Origin: Sambucus nigra
Lineage: Eukaryota > Streptophyta > Magnoliopsida > Dipsacales > Adoxaceae
Assembly: GCA_949130495.1 (NCBI GenBank)
Contig: OX422218.1
Span: 46,400,823-46,464,822 of the forward strand
Reading direction: 5' to 3'
DNA length: 64,000 bases
In this document: piece by piece, positions 1-11,529 of the stretch
Position numbering within the stretch: position 1 is the stretch's first letter
Layout: each line of letters begins with the position of its first letter
Position numbers and translations under genes: made by a program
Notes under the pieces: generated by a model
Databases searched by the model: none
The model's input: the letters and a program-made list of their open reading frames with translations, nothing else
Told to the model about the DNA's origin: nothing

Positions 1-70
1 TCATTATTGGTCGAGACAGTAGTAGCAAATATCTCAGTGTTGTAGATGCTGATTTTGACTTCTACCTCTG

Positions 71-165
71 CTCGGGGACGAGCAAGAGGTTCTCGGGGAC
101 GAGCAAGTGATTCTCAGGGACGAGCAAGAGCTTCTCGGGAATGAGCTAGTGCTTCTCGGACAGAT
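71..165. repeat. 21-bp minisatellite (CTCGGGGACGAGCAAG type)
   Basis: The core CTCGGGGACGAGCAAG recurs at about 71, 92, 113, 134 and 155, a 21-bp period with increasing decay to the right. It lies on the 3' side of minus-strand element A, outside any recognisable reading frame. The inner part CTCGGGGACGAG is nearly palindromic. Confidence 0.85.
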
Positions 166-179
166 CATCTGTGATGAAT

Positions 180-889
180 ATCAGAATGTTGAAAGATCTT
201 AACTTCATAAACTCCCCTTATACTTTGGATGATCCTCTTGCTGGTGAGGAACCTGTTTTAAAAGAAGAGGGAAAAAAAACCAATAGAATAGGAATCTCAA
301 TGTAATAGTTAGTATACATTTTCATTCTCAATGTATTTTGTTTTTTGAGTTTAATGAAAGACTTTCATTTTTGTTCGCAATCTTAATTGCTATTGTTTTG
401 TAGATATCAAACACTTTACATTTATGCATATGTATCTGTTAAAAAGATAACAATATTGTGTTGTTCATCGACTAACTTAGTAATAAAAAGAATTACAAGT
501 ATTAAAAATGTTGCTCGATCACTTAATAATAAAGTAATGAGTATAAAAATGTTTAAATTTTTTCCAACCAACCAAGGTTGTTAAATTGTGCTCATCGACC
601 AATTATAGTTAGTGGGTTTTTATCCCGACCAGCTATAGTTGGTGTATTTTGGAATATTTTGTTCTTCAAAGAACTTTTTGTAATAATCTTACCTCCCGAC
701 CAACATAAGTTGTAATGTGAGAGTATATTTTTATCTTACCAACCGTAGTTGATCATGCTGGTGTACACCTCTTAACCAAAGGAGTAGTAGTGGTTCTTTC
801 GAACTTTTTGGCTCATTCGAGCTGTCCACTAGATATCTTACCAACCGTAGTTGGTCACACTAGTGTCGCCTCCTAACCAAAGGAGTATT
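180..889. other. Non-coding 3' side of element A with CCAAC/GTTGG motifs
   Basis: No gene is visible. The stretch from about 560 to 875 contains several copies of a short inverted motif of the kind ACCAAC-N4-GTTGGT. Two of them lie in near-identical 100-bp segments starting at about 735 and 840 that both run on into AACCAAAGGAGTA. The same motif recurs between 2650 and 3660, which links this stretch to element A. Confidence 0.5.
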
Positions 890-1035
890 TTTTGGCTCCT
901 TAGAGCACTTTTTGGCTCCTTAGAGCTTTTGGCTCCTTAGAGCACTTTTTGGCTCCTTAGAGCTTTTGGCTCCTTAGAGCATTTTTTGGCTCCTTAGAGC
1001 ACTTTTTGGCTCCTTAGAGCTTTTGGTCCATTAGC
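890..1035. repeat. 17/20-bp minisatellite replacing the integrase C-terminus
   Basis: The core TTTTGGCTCCTTAGAGC is repeated about eight times in alternating 17- and 20-bp forms. The array starts exactly where the minus-strand integrase frame reaches its conserved glycine/proline/glutamine segment, so the rest of the integrase is missing and repeat DNA follows directly. Confidence 0.85.
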
Positions 1036-2275
1036 TCTGAGGATATCCTGGCGCTGAATGAACCTTCAAAATGTTTGACTGATGATAATAGGCAGCAAAC
1101 TCCTCGTTATCAAATTGTGTTCCATGGTCTGTGATGAAGGCATGAGGGAGACCATATCGGCAGATGATGTTCTTTCAAACAAATTGGTACACCTTCCTTC
1201 TCGTATGTCATGTCAATAAGTGGCTCAGCTTCTATCCACTAAGTAAAATAATCTACTGCGATGACGAGGTATTTGAATCTTCCTCGAGTCGTCGGCAATG
1301 GTCCAACCAAATCAATCCCCCATATGGCAGATGGCCAAGGATAAATGATGGGTGTCAACAATGTTTGTGAAGTTCTTCGGATGGAGGAAAAGCATTGGCA
1401 CTTGTCACATTTCTTGGCATAAGCTATACAATCAGCTCTCATCGTCGGCCAGTAGTATCTCTGCGTCATCACCTTTTGCAAAAGTGTCCGACCTGCTACA
1501 TGGGCTCCACAGGACCCTTCATGGATCTCTTTAATCAATTCACCTCGGAGGGATGTACACATCTTTGCAAACCTGCCATAATTCCTCGTCGAGCAGATTT
1601 AAACTTCCATTTCTTGGCAGCGAGCTTATCTTCCGAATACCATTATACCGAGCAGCTTTAAACTTCCATTTCTTGGCAGCGAGCTTATCCTCCGGTAATT
1701 GTTCCTCCTTAATATATGCTCTTATAGGATCCATCCAAGATGTTCCTAAATCAAGGGTAATAATATTCATCGTCAGGTCTTCATCTATGCTCCGACTTTC
1801 TAATGCTTCAATTGGTATCGTTCTTCGCAGCTCGGTACGAGTAGCTGATGCTAATCGGGCCAAGGCGTATGCTCTCACATTCTCCGTTCTTGATATTCTT
1901 ACCAGTTGGACAGCAACAAACTCTGATACCAACTCCATCACCTTTGCTTGATACTTGATCATCAATTCTCCTTTGGTTGCATATATTCCCAACATTTGAT
2001 TTACGATCAATTGAGAATCACTGAAGACAATAACCTGCTGTGCCTCCATAGTATTTGACAAATTAAGACCTGCTATCATGGCCTCATACTCAACCTCATT
2101 ATTAGAAGCTTTGAATTAGAAACGTAGGGCGTATTCCCTGTCGACCTCATCTGGGCTGTTCAAAACGATCCCCGCCCCACAGCCTGTAATGAAAGATGAT
2201 CCATCTACATATAGCTTCCATATAGGCAACTTGTCTTCTAATTTCTGGTCTGACAGAGTTCCTCAGTGGAATACT
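1035..2275 (-). pseudogene. Element A pol remnant: RNase H and integrase, Ty3/gypsy Tat type
   Basis: Reading leftward on the minus strand, an RNase H domain starts near 2270 with LYVDGSS and goes on to EYEAMIAGL and VFSDSQLIVNQML, the expected Asp and Glu positions of the fold. A linker follows, then an integrase zinc finger (HEGSCGAH then CDKC, HHCC type, about 1520-1390) and the start of the catalytic core (WGIDLVGPLP, about 1320). A second core segment with ITDHGTQF lies near 1125 in another frame. The gene is broken by at least two frameshifts and several stops, has a 55-bp direct duplication (1597-1689) between RNase H and integrase, and ends in a minisatellite at 1035. RT, protease and gag are absent. 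An RNase H of this type next to integrase is characteristic of the Tat lineage. Confidence 0.85.
1597..1689. repeat. 55-bp direct duplication in element A pol
   Basis: The segment beginning TTTAAACTTCCATTTCTTGG is present at about 1599 and again at about 1654, with one or two differences. It duplicates the linker between RNase H and integrase and contributes to the broken frame. Confidence 0.8.
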
Positions 2276-2309
2276 TTTCGCTTTCTTTCATCATGTCCTG
2301 ATACTTCTG

Positions 2310-2512
2310 AATACACCTCTTGAATTTCAATATACCTCCTGAACTTCAATATTCCTCCTGAACTTCAATATACCTCCTGAACTTCAATATACCTCCTAAA
2401 CTTCAATATTCCTCCTGAACTTCAATATACCTCCTGAACTTCAATATTCCTCCTGAACTTCAATATTCCTCCTGAACTTCAATATACCTCCTGAACTTCA
2501 ATATTCCTCCTG
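2310..2512. repeat. 19-bp minisatellite (CCTCCTGAACTTCAATAT)
   Basis: About eleven units of a 19-bp motif lie head to tail, differing mainly at the last base (TATA or TATT). They sit immediately upstream, in minus-strand terms, of the RNase H domain, where RT should be. RT has been lost. Confidence 0.9.
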
Positions 2513-2649
2513 AGAAAGTGATTAGTCGGGGTTGAATTTGATGCTCGACTGCATGATGTTATAAGAATGTGCCACCAAATGAACAAATATATCTGTAATA
2601 GAAGCCCCCAACTGTGGAATGTGAACTTTGAATGAGATTTATCGACCAG

Positions 2650-2745
2650 TACCAACCGGAGTTGGATTTTATCTACCAACCGGAGTTGGATTTTGTCTAC
2701 CAACCGGAGTTGGATTTTATCTACCAATCGGAGTTGGTGGTAATT
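2650..2745. repeat. 24-bp tandem repeat containing CCAACCGGAGTTGG
   Basis: Four units with a period of exactly 24 bp start at about 2651, 2675, 2699 and 2723. Each contains the inverted motif CCAAC-CGGA-GTTGG; the fourth is altered to CCAATCGGAGTTGG. Confidence 0.9.
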
Positions 2746-3840
2746 GATAATGAATGAATAAGACTTCCTCGGAACTGACCAATAGATTGTTGGGAATAAG
2801 ATAATATAAATGCTGGAGACCTCCTCGGCGCCGACCAACAGATTTGTTGGGAATAAGATAATATAAATTCCGGAGATATCCTTGGAGCTGAATAAGATAT
2901 AATAAATGCAGGATACCTCCTCGGCGATGACCAACAAATTGTTGGGAATAAAATATAATATAAATGTAGGATACCTCCTCGGCGATGACCAACAGATTGT
3001 TGGGAATAAAATATAATATAAATGCGGGATACCTCCTCGGCGATGACCAACAGATTGCTGGGAATAAGATATAATAAATTTCGGAGATATCCTTGGAGCT
3101 GAATAAGATTATAAATATTTGTCGAGCTCCATGCTGAAATGAGAATAGAATATGCATCCAAATAGATATAAAGAATAATTAAAAATAATAAAGTGCCTCG
3201 CCGATCAGTCGAGGTAGAATCATATAATGCCGAACAAGAATAAGATCTTTCAGAACATAAGAATATGGCCGAGAACGTTGTCAGGCCTGAATATAAATAA
3301 GAATTATCCGAACGAATGTTGTAATTCTCCTTAAAGCTGAATAAGTATCTTGTCGAGGCATAGTTGCAGAATGCCGAATAAGAATAATATTTTCCAGAAC
3401 ATAAGAATATGGCCGAGAACTTTGTTGGCCCTGCATATAAATAAGAATTACCCCGACCAACTATCCGTTGGGGGTGAAATATAATAAATGTTATAGTTCT
3501 CTTCAAAGCTGAATATGATAATAAGTATCTCGCCGAGCTCCATGTTGAGATGAATATAGAATATGAATCCCAATGGATATATAGAATTATTTGTGCTGGA
3601 GCAGATATCTGGGCCTGAATATAAATAAGAATTACCCCGACCAACTATCCGTTGGGGGTGAAATATAATAACTGTTGTAGCTTTTCCTCGGAGCCGAATA
3701 TATAGAGAGAGAAGAAATTTTTCGAGCTCCATGCTGAGATAAATATAAAATATGAATCCGAACGGATATAGAATAATTTGTGCTTCAGCATTCGTCGGCA
3801 TTGAATCTTGTGCCTGTAAAAATTAATAATTTGCTCTACC
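2745..3840. repeat. Degenerate higher-order repeats of element A
   Basis: Between 2760 and 3110 a 58-bp unit recurs (GACCAACAGATTGTTGGGAA followed by an AT-rich tail and ATACCTCCTCGGCG). From 3120 to 3840 longer units recur, seen from the phrase AGCTCCATG near 3125, 3536 and 3724 and from AAATAAGAATTA near 3437 and 3621, about 185 bp apart. Long minus-strand open stretches cross this area, but they are repeat translations with no recognisable domain. Confidence 0.75.
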
Positions 3841-5088
3841 ATATGTGTAGGCTGAATTGATTAGTCATGAGAATAATTTACTCATCCAATCAATATATGA
3901 TATGTATCAACATAAAAATTTCAAAATATGAAATAATATGTTTTATGCCAAATGTGTGTGAGATGGACATATGCATCATAATATGTTTTATGCCAAATAT
4001 GATTTGGTATGTATATGCTTGAGAAATAAAAATATTAATTTTAAAATATCAGGGGTGCTTAGCATTTTTTAATACCCCAAGATTCTACTGCTGCCTACAA
4101 ACAACATGGATGTTGCCGACCAACATTTAAGGATATCTCAAATTATAGAATATATGGTTGGATGACTAGAATATCTCGAATCTTTAAATCAAAAAATAAC
4201 ATTCAATGTAAAATTTAAGCCTTAAGAATGTTAATTAAATGAATAAATATATAACCCACTAGATCGTGTGATTTCGTCAAAGAAACCTTGTGATGTGATG
4301 AACGAGGGGCCAAAATATCAAATTTGTTCCCAGTCTTGATATGGTCATGATTATTTTACTAATCCTCTTTTACAAGAGGTGGGTAATGATTTTTCAGGTG
4401 AGAGAAAATTATTTTTTATATTGATCCCTTCCTATTCCCAATTTGGAGAGATAAAAATATGGTGAATGATTAAAGTTATTACCAAATTTATATAAAAAAA
4501 TCAATCAATTTGACTTTATTGGCATAGATGGAAGATGAACCAAATTAAGTATATAGTTCATAAAAATGAATACAAAGAGACTTAAACTTGTGAATGCAAA
4601 GAGACTCAAACTTGAAGAGAGAGAAAATAGATCTGGGTCATGATTTCCATGAGAAGACTTTTCATTGTCTTTAACCTTTTCCCATTCTTTTATTAAAAAT
4701 ATGATGGGAATTTGAATAGACATCAAAGATCTTACAAAATTTATTTCAAAATCAACAATGAAAATGATTAAATCTTATCATCGTCGTATATATTGGTATA
4801 TGTAATAATTTAAAATATTTATTCCATGATATAAAATTGAAACTTGAGAATCAAGCAAAAAGTTATGATTTATGAAATCCACTATTTTTCAGATTTCTAA
4901 ATAAGGATAAATCTAACAGTTATGATTTAAAAATCATGATATGCAACAATTTGCAGATAAAAATTGGACAATTAATTTATGTATATAAACATAAAAATCA
5001 TGATTGAATCAAAAGATGTATGTATAATTGATTATACGTAGAGAAAATAAAAACTTATCTTTTGGTGGAGAACAACGCTTGTAACACG
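3841..5088. other. AT-rich leader region of element A, no gene seen
   Basis: This stretch lies between the primer-binding site of element A and its repeat region. In sense (minus) direction it is where a 5' leader and gag would be expected, but no gag-like frame can be read. It is A/T-rich with short open frames only. Confidence 0.45.
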
Positions 5089-5106
5089 TTCCCACAGACG
5101 GCGCCA
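5089..5106 (-). other. Primer-binding site of element A
   Basis: On the minus strand TGGCGCCGTCTGTGGGAA begins three bases beyond the LTR end. The first ten bases fit the 3' end of a tRNA ending GGCGCCA, and this form is common in plant Tat-type gypsy elements. The same sequence occurs at 12477 in element C. Confidence 0.8.
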
Positions 5107-5109
5107 ATC

Positions 5110-5775
5110 TGTTGAAGACAGAAAATGGCCACTGCCATTTTAGTGGCGTCAACAGCAGATAAATGATGAGGATGAGATTGAAGATGAAGATAAAAATTCA
5201 CATCAAACATATAAGAGACAAAGATTTTTAAAGTGGTTCGGCTATAAGAAAAAGCCTACGTCCACTGTTATTTTATTCCCAGGGGTTTACAATAGCACAA
5301 TGTGGTGTAGAGAGAGAAAAAGGTGTGGATCTTGTGTATGGTGTCTCTCGGTTCTTGGTTTTCTTGGATCCCTCTCTTGGATCTCTTCCTAGTTGTCCCT
5401 TTTGGCGAAGGGAATACATGTATTTATAGTAATGGGAGATAAAGAGATTCATTGTATGTAGACATTTATGCATTATGTCTACATTCAACGAATCTAACTG
5501 TTGAATTGCTTGGTATGCTATGTGTTGTCATACACTATAAATGTACATTAATGATCATTAAATGCGTAGTTATCCTTTGATCTTCCCTGTTGGTATGTCG
5601 ACCAACTCTCCTCGGGTGCCGACCAACTCTCCTCGGGTACAGACCAACTCCTCGGGTGCCGACTAACACTCCTCGGGTGCCGACCAACTCTCCTCGGGTG
5701 TCGAATATTTCTACGTAGGATGACATGTGTCCTTTTCTGATTGGTCCTCGTAGATGGAGAATTTTTGCGTCAACA
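5110..5775 (-). repeat. 5' LTR of element A
   Basis: Read on the minus strand this 666-bp segment begins TGTTGA and ends TCAACA, a perfect 6-bp terminal inverted repeat of TG...CA form, and is followed by the primer-binding site. It carries a TATA-like ATAAATA at about 5427 and an AATAAA polyadenylation signal near 5270. Several 20-bp repeats around CCGACCAACTCTCCTCGGGT lie at 5590-5700 in the U3 part. The partner LTR is not in the window. Confidence 0.75.
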
Positions 5776-6096
5776 ATGACTAAGTCTTCTCCCATGTTCT
5801 CGTTGAGAGGTGTTCCTGGAGAAGATGGAAAACGTGGGGGAGTCCAACACCCCCACTCCCTGAAAATAAACGTGTATTTAATAAACCCTAAGTCTGGGGC
5901 ATAAGACACGCACTGTATTCTCTGTAATCGCTCTACGGAGTATATAAAAATAATACTGACTGCACCACCATGGATGTAGGCATTCTTGCTGAACCACGTG
6001 TATCTCTTGTTGTGTGATTGGCATTTTGTATTCTTTATTCTGCTTGGTGATTGTGCTTCTCTTATATCTTTGTGTTGAATAATAATTGTCACCACA
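5776..6096 (+). repeat. 3' part of the 5' LTR of element B
   Basis: This fragment ends in CACCACA directly before a plus-strand primer-binding site and contains a TATA box (TATATAAAA, about 5941-5949). The U3 beginning is missing or cannot be separated from element A, which abuts it head to head at 5775. An antisense frame across 5535-6143 is a by-product of the LTR repeats. Confidence 0.6.
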
Positions 6097-6098
6097 AT

Positions 6099-6116
6099 TG
6101 GCGATGTCTGTGGGAA
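6099..6116 (+). other. Primer-binding site of element B
   Basis: TGGCGATGTCTGTGGGAAG follows the LTR end after two bases. It differs from the PBS of elements A and C only in GCGCC versus GCGAT, so B probably uses a related tRNA primer and belongs to the same lineage. Confidence 0.65.
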
Positions 6117-6162
6117 GCGTTTATCTTCCTTGAGAAAGCCCACACCAAGAAAAGAGTTCGAA

Positions 6163-7285
6163 ATGTTTGGTCAGAGTAGTAATGCTGCCCAGGCAGGAAA
6201 TATCCAAGAACCACCTGCTCCTCGAAGGATTAGACCTGAAGTTTAGCGTTCAGATTAGAGGGCTCGATTAGAATGGCCAGCCTCAGAAGAAAGCCAAGGA
6301 CCAGCGAGGTCCACATAAATATCCAGGTTGATTGATGCATATGAGGCGAGGCTCCACCAGCAGAGGGAATCTTTTCACAAGAACGAAGCTGAGAATACTT
6401 GCCTCAAAAGAAGATTAGAAAGAATGGAGAGAGAACTCTATCGTGGTACCAAGAGACATCCATACCGCACTCCTAGCCCTCAGGTGAGTAAGTCTCACAC
6501 CTGAGGAAGGAGACCCAGTCACGGATCCCAGAAAGCTGAGGGAAATGAGTCAGAGGACGACCTGCTCGAGCAATTCTGACTAGCTCGTAATCATAGGTGC
6601 CCAGATCGCAGCAACGAGAACATACGAAGTCTGGTCCGAAGGGTGATGGACCAACACCCTGCACATCACGGTACCAGATCGACCCGAGAACTCACTAGGT
6701 TAGCTCTCAAAACTCAGATAAAATCACATTTCTTGAGGGAAATAGAAGAAGAGGAAGCCCCCAAGAAGTTTTCTATTCCAAGGTTCAAGATTTATGATGG
6801 TAAGACTGATCCCATTGATCACATCAGGCAGTACCGGTAGGCCATGACCCTCTGGAATAATCGAGACGCACTAATGTTCTGAATTTTTCCCTCGAACCTG
6901 CATGACGTGACACATAAATTGTTCGAAAGGCTCCCCCACCGGTCTATCAAGAGTTTCAAGTTTTTGGCCGATCTCTTTACGACCCGATTCATTACTAGTA
7001 GCTCCCATCCCAAAAGGATGGATGCTTTGCTAATAATGAAAAATACGCCTCAAGAGACCCTCCGAGACTACGTGAAGAGGTACTGCGAGTTATTCAACAA
7101 GGTCAAGGATTGCTCGGAGCAAGTGGTAGTGGCCTCTTAAAAAATTGGGCTACACAACTCTTCCCTTCTGTATCAGTCCCTCAAAAAGAAATAAGCCATG
7201 ACCATCGATGACCTAATGACCCGCATCGAGAAATATGCCAAGGTGGAAGATGTGACCCGCCTCAGCACAGGGGAAAAATACTGTG
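6163..7285 (+). pseudogene. Element B gag, single frame with point-mutation stops
   Basis: Starting at the ATG 66 bp after the PBS, one frame can be followed for about 374 codons without a frameshift. It is interrupted by some nine stops, mostly TAG where Gln is expected and TGA where Arg is expected. An acidic and charged N-terminal third is followed by a retrotransposon gag domain (about codons 205-330) with FKIYDGKTDPIDHIRQYR, LFERLPHRSIKSFKFLADLF and ETLRDYVKRYCELFNKV. The zinc knuckle and all of pol are missing because the gag is cut at about 7290, where LARD LTR sequence begins. Gag normally forms the cytoplasmic particle. Confidence 0.8.
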
Positions 7286-7302
7286 CTTAGAAAAATACAG
7301 TA

Positions 7303-10300
7303 TTTCTAGGGTTTCCATTCAACACACACACACATACCGTGTTTAGAAAAATACTCTATTCCCTTGTAAACCTCAAGTAACACACGCTTATGTTTACTTT
7401 AATTCAATTTTTCTTAGGTAGCTTAATTTCATTAACTCACCTTATTAAACCATCACATGTTGCCACATGAACTTTAAACATTCAATGCGTTATTCTTGCA
7501 TTAGTAAATCAATGATTTTGTGTCATTTATTTATGCCTCTTTCATGAAGATTCGATTCATTACTTAGCCTTATTTTTCTTTGGGATTGGCCAACACACTC
7601 ACGGACTTCATGGCCTCACACCACCGGTCTCCGCTGCCATATACTACTGTAGTTGGTTTGGGGTCTTTTACCACTAGGGTCGCCATGACCTCCTTAATTA
7701 TTTTCTCTCGGTGTCATCCGACTATCATTATCTTGCCATTGTTTTTCAACATTTTCACAGTTTGTACTTTAATTTACATTCCTTTGGGCCAAAGCCAAAG
7801 ACTTAGACTTAGCCGTCCATTTTCCCATTATACTTGGAAAATCACTACTTCTCTTTAAGTCCTTTGTTTACACAAGTGTTAATATTACACCAAAATGATT
7901 CACATTTTAGGACTTAATCCAATTTCTTCGTACTTGGGTAAAAACATTCACTTACATTTTTATTTCATAAAAATGTTCCGATTTAGGTAAATTATCGATT
8001 TACCCTTTTTTTTCATCAAAACTTGCAACCTCTTTTTCAAGTGTTATTCACAAAAAAACCCTCTTTGAGTCCCGTTCTCGACACGTAGGCATTTTCGTCA
8101 TTAAAACACTTATTCAACTTCTCACTTTGTCAAAATTACACATTTTGCATTTTAGCCTCTTTAATATATAAAATCCTCCCTTTCACATATTAAAGTTCTC
8201 GCACTTGATTTTGTGAATTTAACACTAAAACTCCATTTTAACCAACATTTACACATTTGACACTTTATAATTTCAAACTTGGTGCCACACACTTTCATTA
8301 TGACAAATTGCTTAAAAACCCATACTTAGTCTTTTATTTCGAACTTAGTCTCTTATATTCTCATTATTTATTTTTTTACCCAAAATTCTCAAGAAGACTA
8401 AACTTTCACATATTTACGCTTTTGACCCCAAAACTTAGTTTAAACAAACTAAATAGTACACTTTATAAATGAAAGTTTATTTGTACACTTTATAATGATT
8501 TATCAACATAAAATCACTATATCAATCTAACAAAAAGGGTACACGTGCATCAAATGTTCTTTTACCGAAGAAATCATTTATTCACCTTAAAACTTGAAAT
8601 TTAAACATTTTACTCCATAAAATGTTTGTGATTTGGGGATGAAATTTATCTATTTTAAAAACCATTAAACCTCTTGTTGTAAGTGCCCATTTTCATAGAA
8701 AATAGTAAGCATGATACTAATAAGTCTATTAGTACATTTAATCCTCATTATTGTTTCATAAAAATATACCCATCCTTACACAAAATACCCATAGTGTAAC
8801 CAATAAACCCATGAATTGGTTTTAACCATTTTTTTACACGATTTACACCCAAATGGTGGAAAATAGTATTCTAAAATTTAGTCAAATTCAAAACCCATTT
8901 AATCACTTCTTTGAAAACCCACTTGTTAAAAAAATCATAGAAACCGACCCAATGAACTCCATGGATGCAATTCAACACAAATCCTTCATACATTAAAACT
9001 AATATATGTAAATAGTAATATGATATTATGCTAAATAATAAACCTATACCAAGGTTAAATAATCCCACCTCAAAATGTCCTTTAATAATGGTAGAGAAGG
9101 TGGGTGACTCCCCCACCTCCAAAGGTGACCCTAAAGGGAGTCAAAATAGTCCCCTCTTCAAGATCCCAATTAATCTTCAAGCTCTATGAACTACTCTTTC
9201 TTCTACAATGATAAACTCCTTTTAAAATAACCCAACAAGACTTCCTTTGAGCTCCAAAAAATTATCTCAAAATCTCCTATGAGTTGTCCCAACTTTGAGA
9301 GGTGTTTTAATGGAGTTTGGGAACCTCCAATGTGGTGTTTTGCTGGTGGAAAAGTGGTGGCAAAGGAGGACCACGAATTTAGAAGGAAGAATAACTCTTG
9401 GAAGAGCTAGAAGATGGAGATATAATTTGAAAATGTTTGAGAGTTTTGGCTCCAAGTATTTCCCTCCCATTTATCTTACAATGGAAGCTTTCCACCCTTG
9501 ACCAACAAACCCAAGGTTTTGAATGCCCCAATGGGTGTAATTTGGTTTCCCAAGATCTGTATAATAAGTCTTGAATGTGACTACACATACACCAAACATG
9601 TGATCCCCAAGATTCATTTGAAAAATGCCCAAAAAAACACCCACAAAAGTTGATTTACGTCACTGTTGGTACAAGCCCAAAAAAAATTCTTTTTTTTTGA
9701 AATTTTTAACTGAAGAAACATATTCCTTTTATTTTTTTTGGCTAAAAAATCATATTTACAATAGTTGTTTGGTCTCCCAGATTGTCTATACAAGGCGCGC
9801 AAGAATCGGGACCTCCATACAAAAGTATTTTTTTTCCAATTTTTCTCTTCATAATAATATTCCTTATATTTTTGTGAGTCAAAAAACATATTCACAATAT
9901 TTTTTTGACCTCCCGAGAAGTCCTAAACAATTTGCACAAGACTGGACTTTCGTTGTCTCGCGCGTCGTAAGACAATTAGTACACATGCTTGCGTAGCATT
10001 CGTTGCTTGTCTGAATCGCACGAAACTTAACCAAAGTGCTTAAAATAATTATACAAACTCAAAATAAAACTCATGTGAACCATGAAACATAAAACTATCT
10101 CGTTTAACCCATATTGCGATATTTTGCTTTTCGTACCATTTAAATGTCGCGTCGTATTAACCTTGTCCGTGTCGCATCTGTTCCTTAATATTTTTTCCTC
10201 AAACTTAATGGACATCCTAGCCAATACTATTAGAGACTAAATATGCATTAATTAAACACATGAATTGTTGGATTTGCTTCTGTTTAAACCATTTACGTAA

Positions 10301-10420
10301 TATGCCACACCTTACGTATTACTTAACGTGTTACACTTCGATTATTTATTCCTCGATTTTTTTTTGGAGAAAACACTTCAAATAATGTTAAATACCTATT
10401 TTCTAGGGCAGGGCATTACA
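7303..10420 (-). repeat. LARD 3' LTR, truncated at its 3' end
   Basis: The sequence matches 46530-49654 over its whole length, with scattered substitutions and small indels, and ends at 10420 with GGGCATTACA (minus-strand start TGTAATGCCC). The counterpart of 45876-46530 is missing. Short frames at 7580 and 9295 are shared with the other LTR but lack an ATG start and run antisense to the LTR; I do not regard them as genes. Confidence 0.85.
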
Positions 10421-11529
10421 TTATTGCCTCCTTAGGAAATTTCGTCCCCGAAATTTGTGATCATCATGCTCATACATCATTCATCCAACAAATTAATTCC
10501 AATCCTAGGTGTTTTTAACACTATAGTCTAACCAAAAGATTTCATACCATTAATCAGTTACAACTATGGTGGATCCTAAGATATTATTGTTAACTCCCAA
10601 GTATGCCTAACATGTCCATATAGACAATTCCTCAAAGTAACTAATAGTGAACAAGTATCATCCTAACACCCAATGAACTCATTATCATGTATTATACAGA
10701 ACATCGGGATTTACAAGCCTACGTTTTATCAAACGATTGAAACCTGCCTAGCTTAGACAGATACATCCTCAACATCAATAACTATTCACATTAAAAATTT
10801 GAAGACAATAATTTAATCCCAATGGTCTATCCGACCGGTATCTCCTACGAGTCTAAGCATTAGCCCAGAGTAATCCTAGCTATGACAACCCAAATACACA
10901 CTAGAGACTACATTCTCAATTCGTAATTTCCATACGGGGTGCAACCCTAGCATTTAATGTTCCATCAAGTTCTAATATTTATATCTTAGAGTCGTGAACT
11001 CAAATCCATGATATATGTTATAACCAACTATACTGGTTAACTGACGACTGTATTAACCTAAAGATATTAAGTACCCATGCAAACTACATCCAAAAAACTG
11101 CGATACCATGCGTACACTCAAACCAATGTAAAATAAAGGTGCTTCCGAAGAAGAGCGTACTCATGTACCGTGACACCACAGCCTCTAACTAGCTTATTCC
11201 GCATCACTACTGAGCTACGCAACGCTACACCTTACTACCAACCCATAATTGAAACAACTTTCCATTACTGAGATCAAAGAAGGCACAATAATATGTAATG
11301 GATTAGGTGGCTGCCACGCCAGGATGAAACAATTGAATTCGGAGAACAAACCATGCAACGTGAAGTACGAACTACAACGTACACTTAAAATTTTAAATTT
11401 TCCCTCACCCATATGTACACTAAATTATTAGCCTAGCCATGTGCCCTAGCTTGAATCATTAATCACGGCTACCCATTTTTAAAGACAACGACTTGGGGAT
11501 CAATTCACTTGGGAAGCTAAAACGCTAGG
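10421..11529 (-). other. LARD internal region, 3' part
   Basis: Directly beside the LTR the minus strand reads a pol-tail relic (AAATTTCGGGGACGAAATTTC) and a purine tract (TAAGGAGGCAATAA), the usual 3' end of gypsy elements primed by initiator Met. The rest is non-coding with no domain readable. The last five bases, CTAGG, are the target-site duplication of element C. Confidence 0.7.
11525..11529. repeat. Target-site duplication CTAGG, left copy (element C)
   Basis: CTAGG immediately precedes TGATATG at the element C left LTR; the same five bases follow the right LTR at 44128-44132. Confidence 0.85.

Noticed and set aside
2721..3644. Long minus-strand open frame of about 307 codons
   Set aside because: It spans degenerate tandem repeats; its translation repeats Tyr/Ile/Leu/Ser-rich blocks and shows no domain. 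The starts are incidental.
5535..6143. Minus-strand open frame of 202 codons
   Set aside because: It crosses the border of two LTRs, and its GTRGV-like repeats come from the 20-bp U3 repeats. It has no known domain.
7580..7858. Frame of about 92 codons shared with 46808-47083
   Set aside because: It lies antisense in the LARD LTR, starts with TTG and is similar only because both copies are the same LTR.
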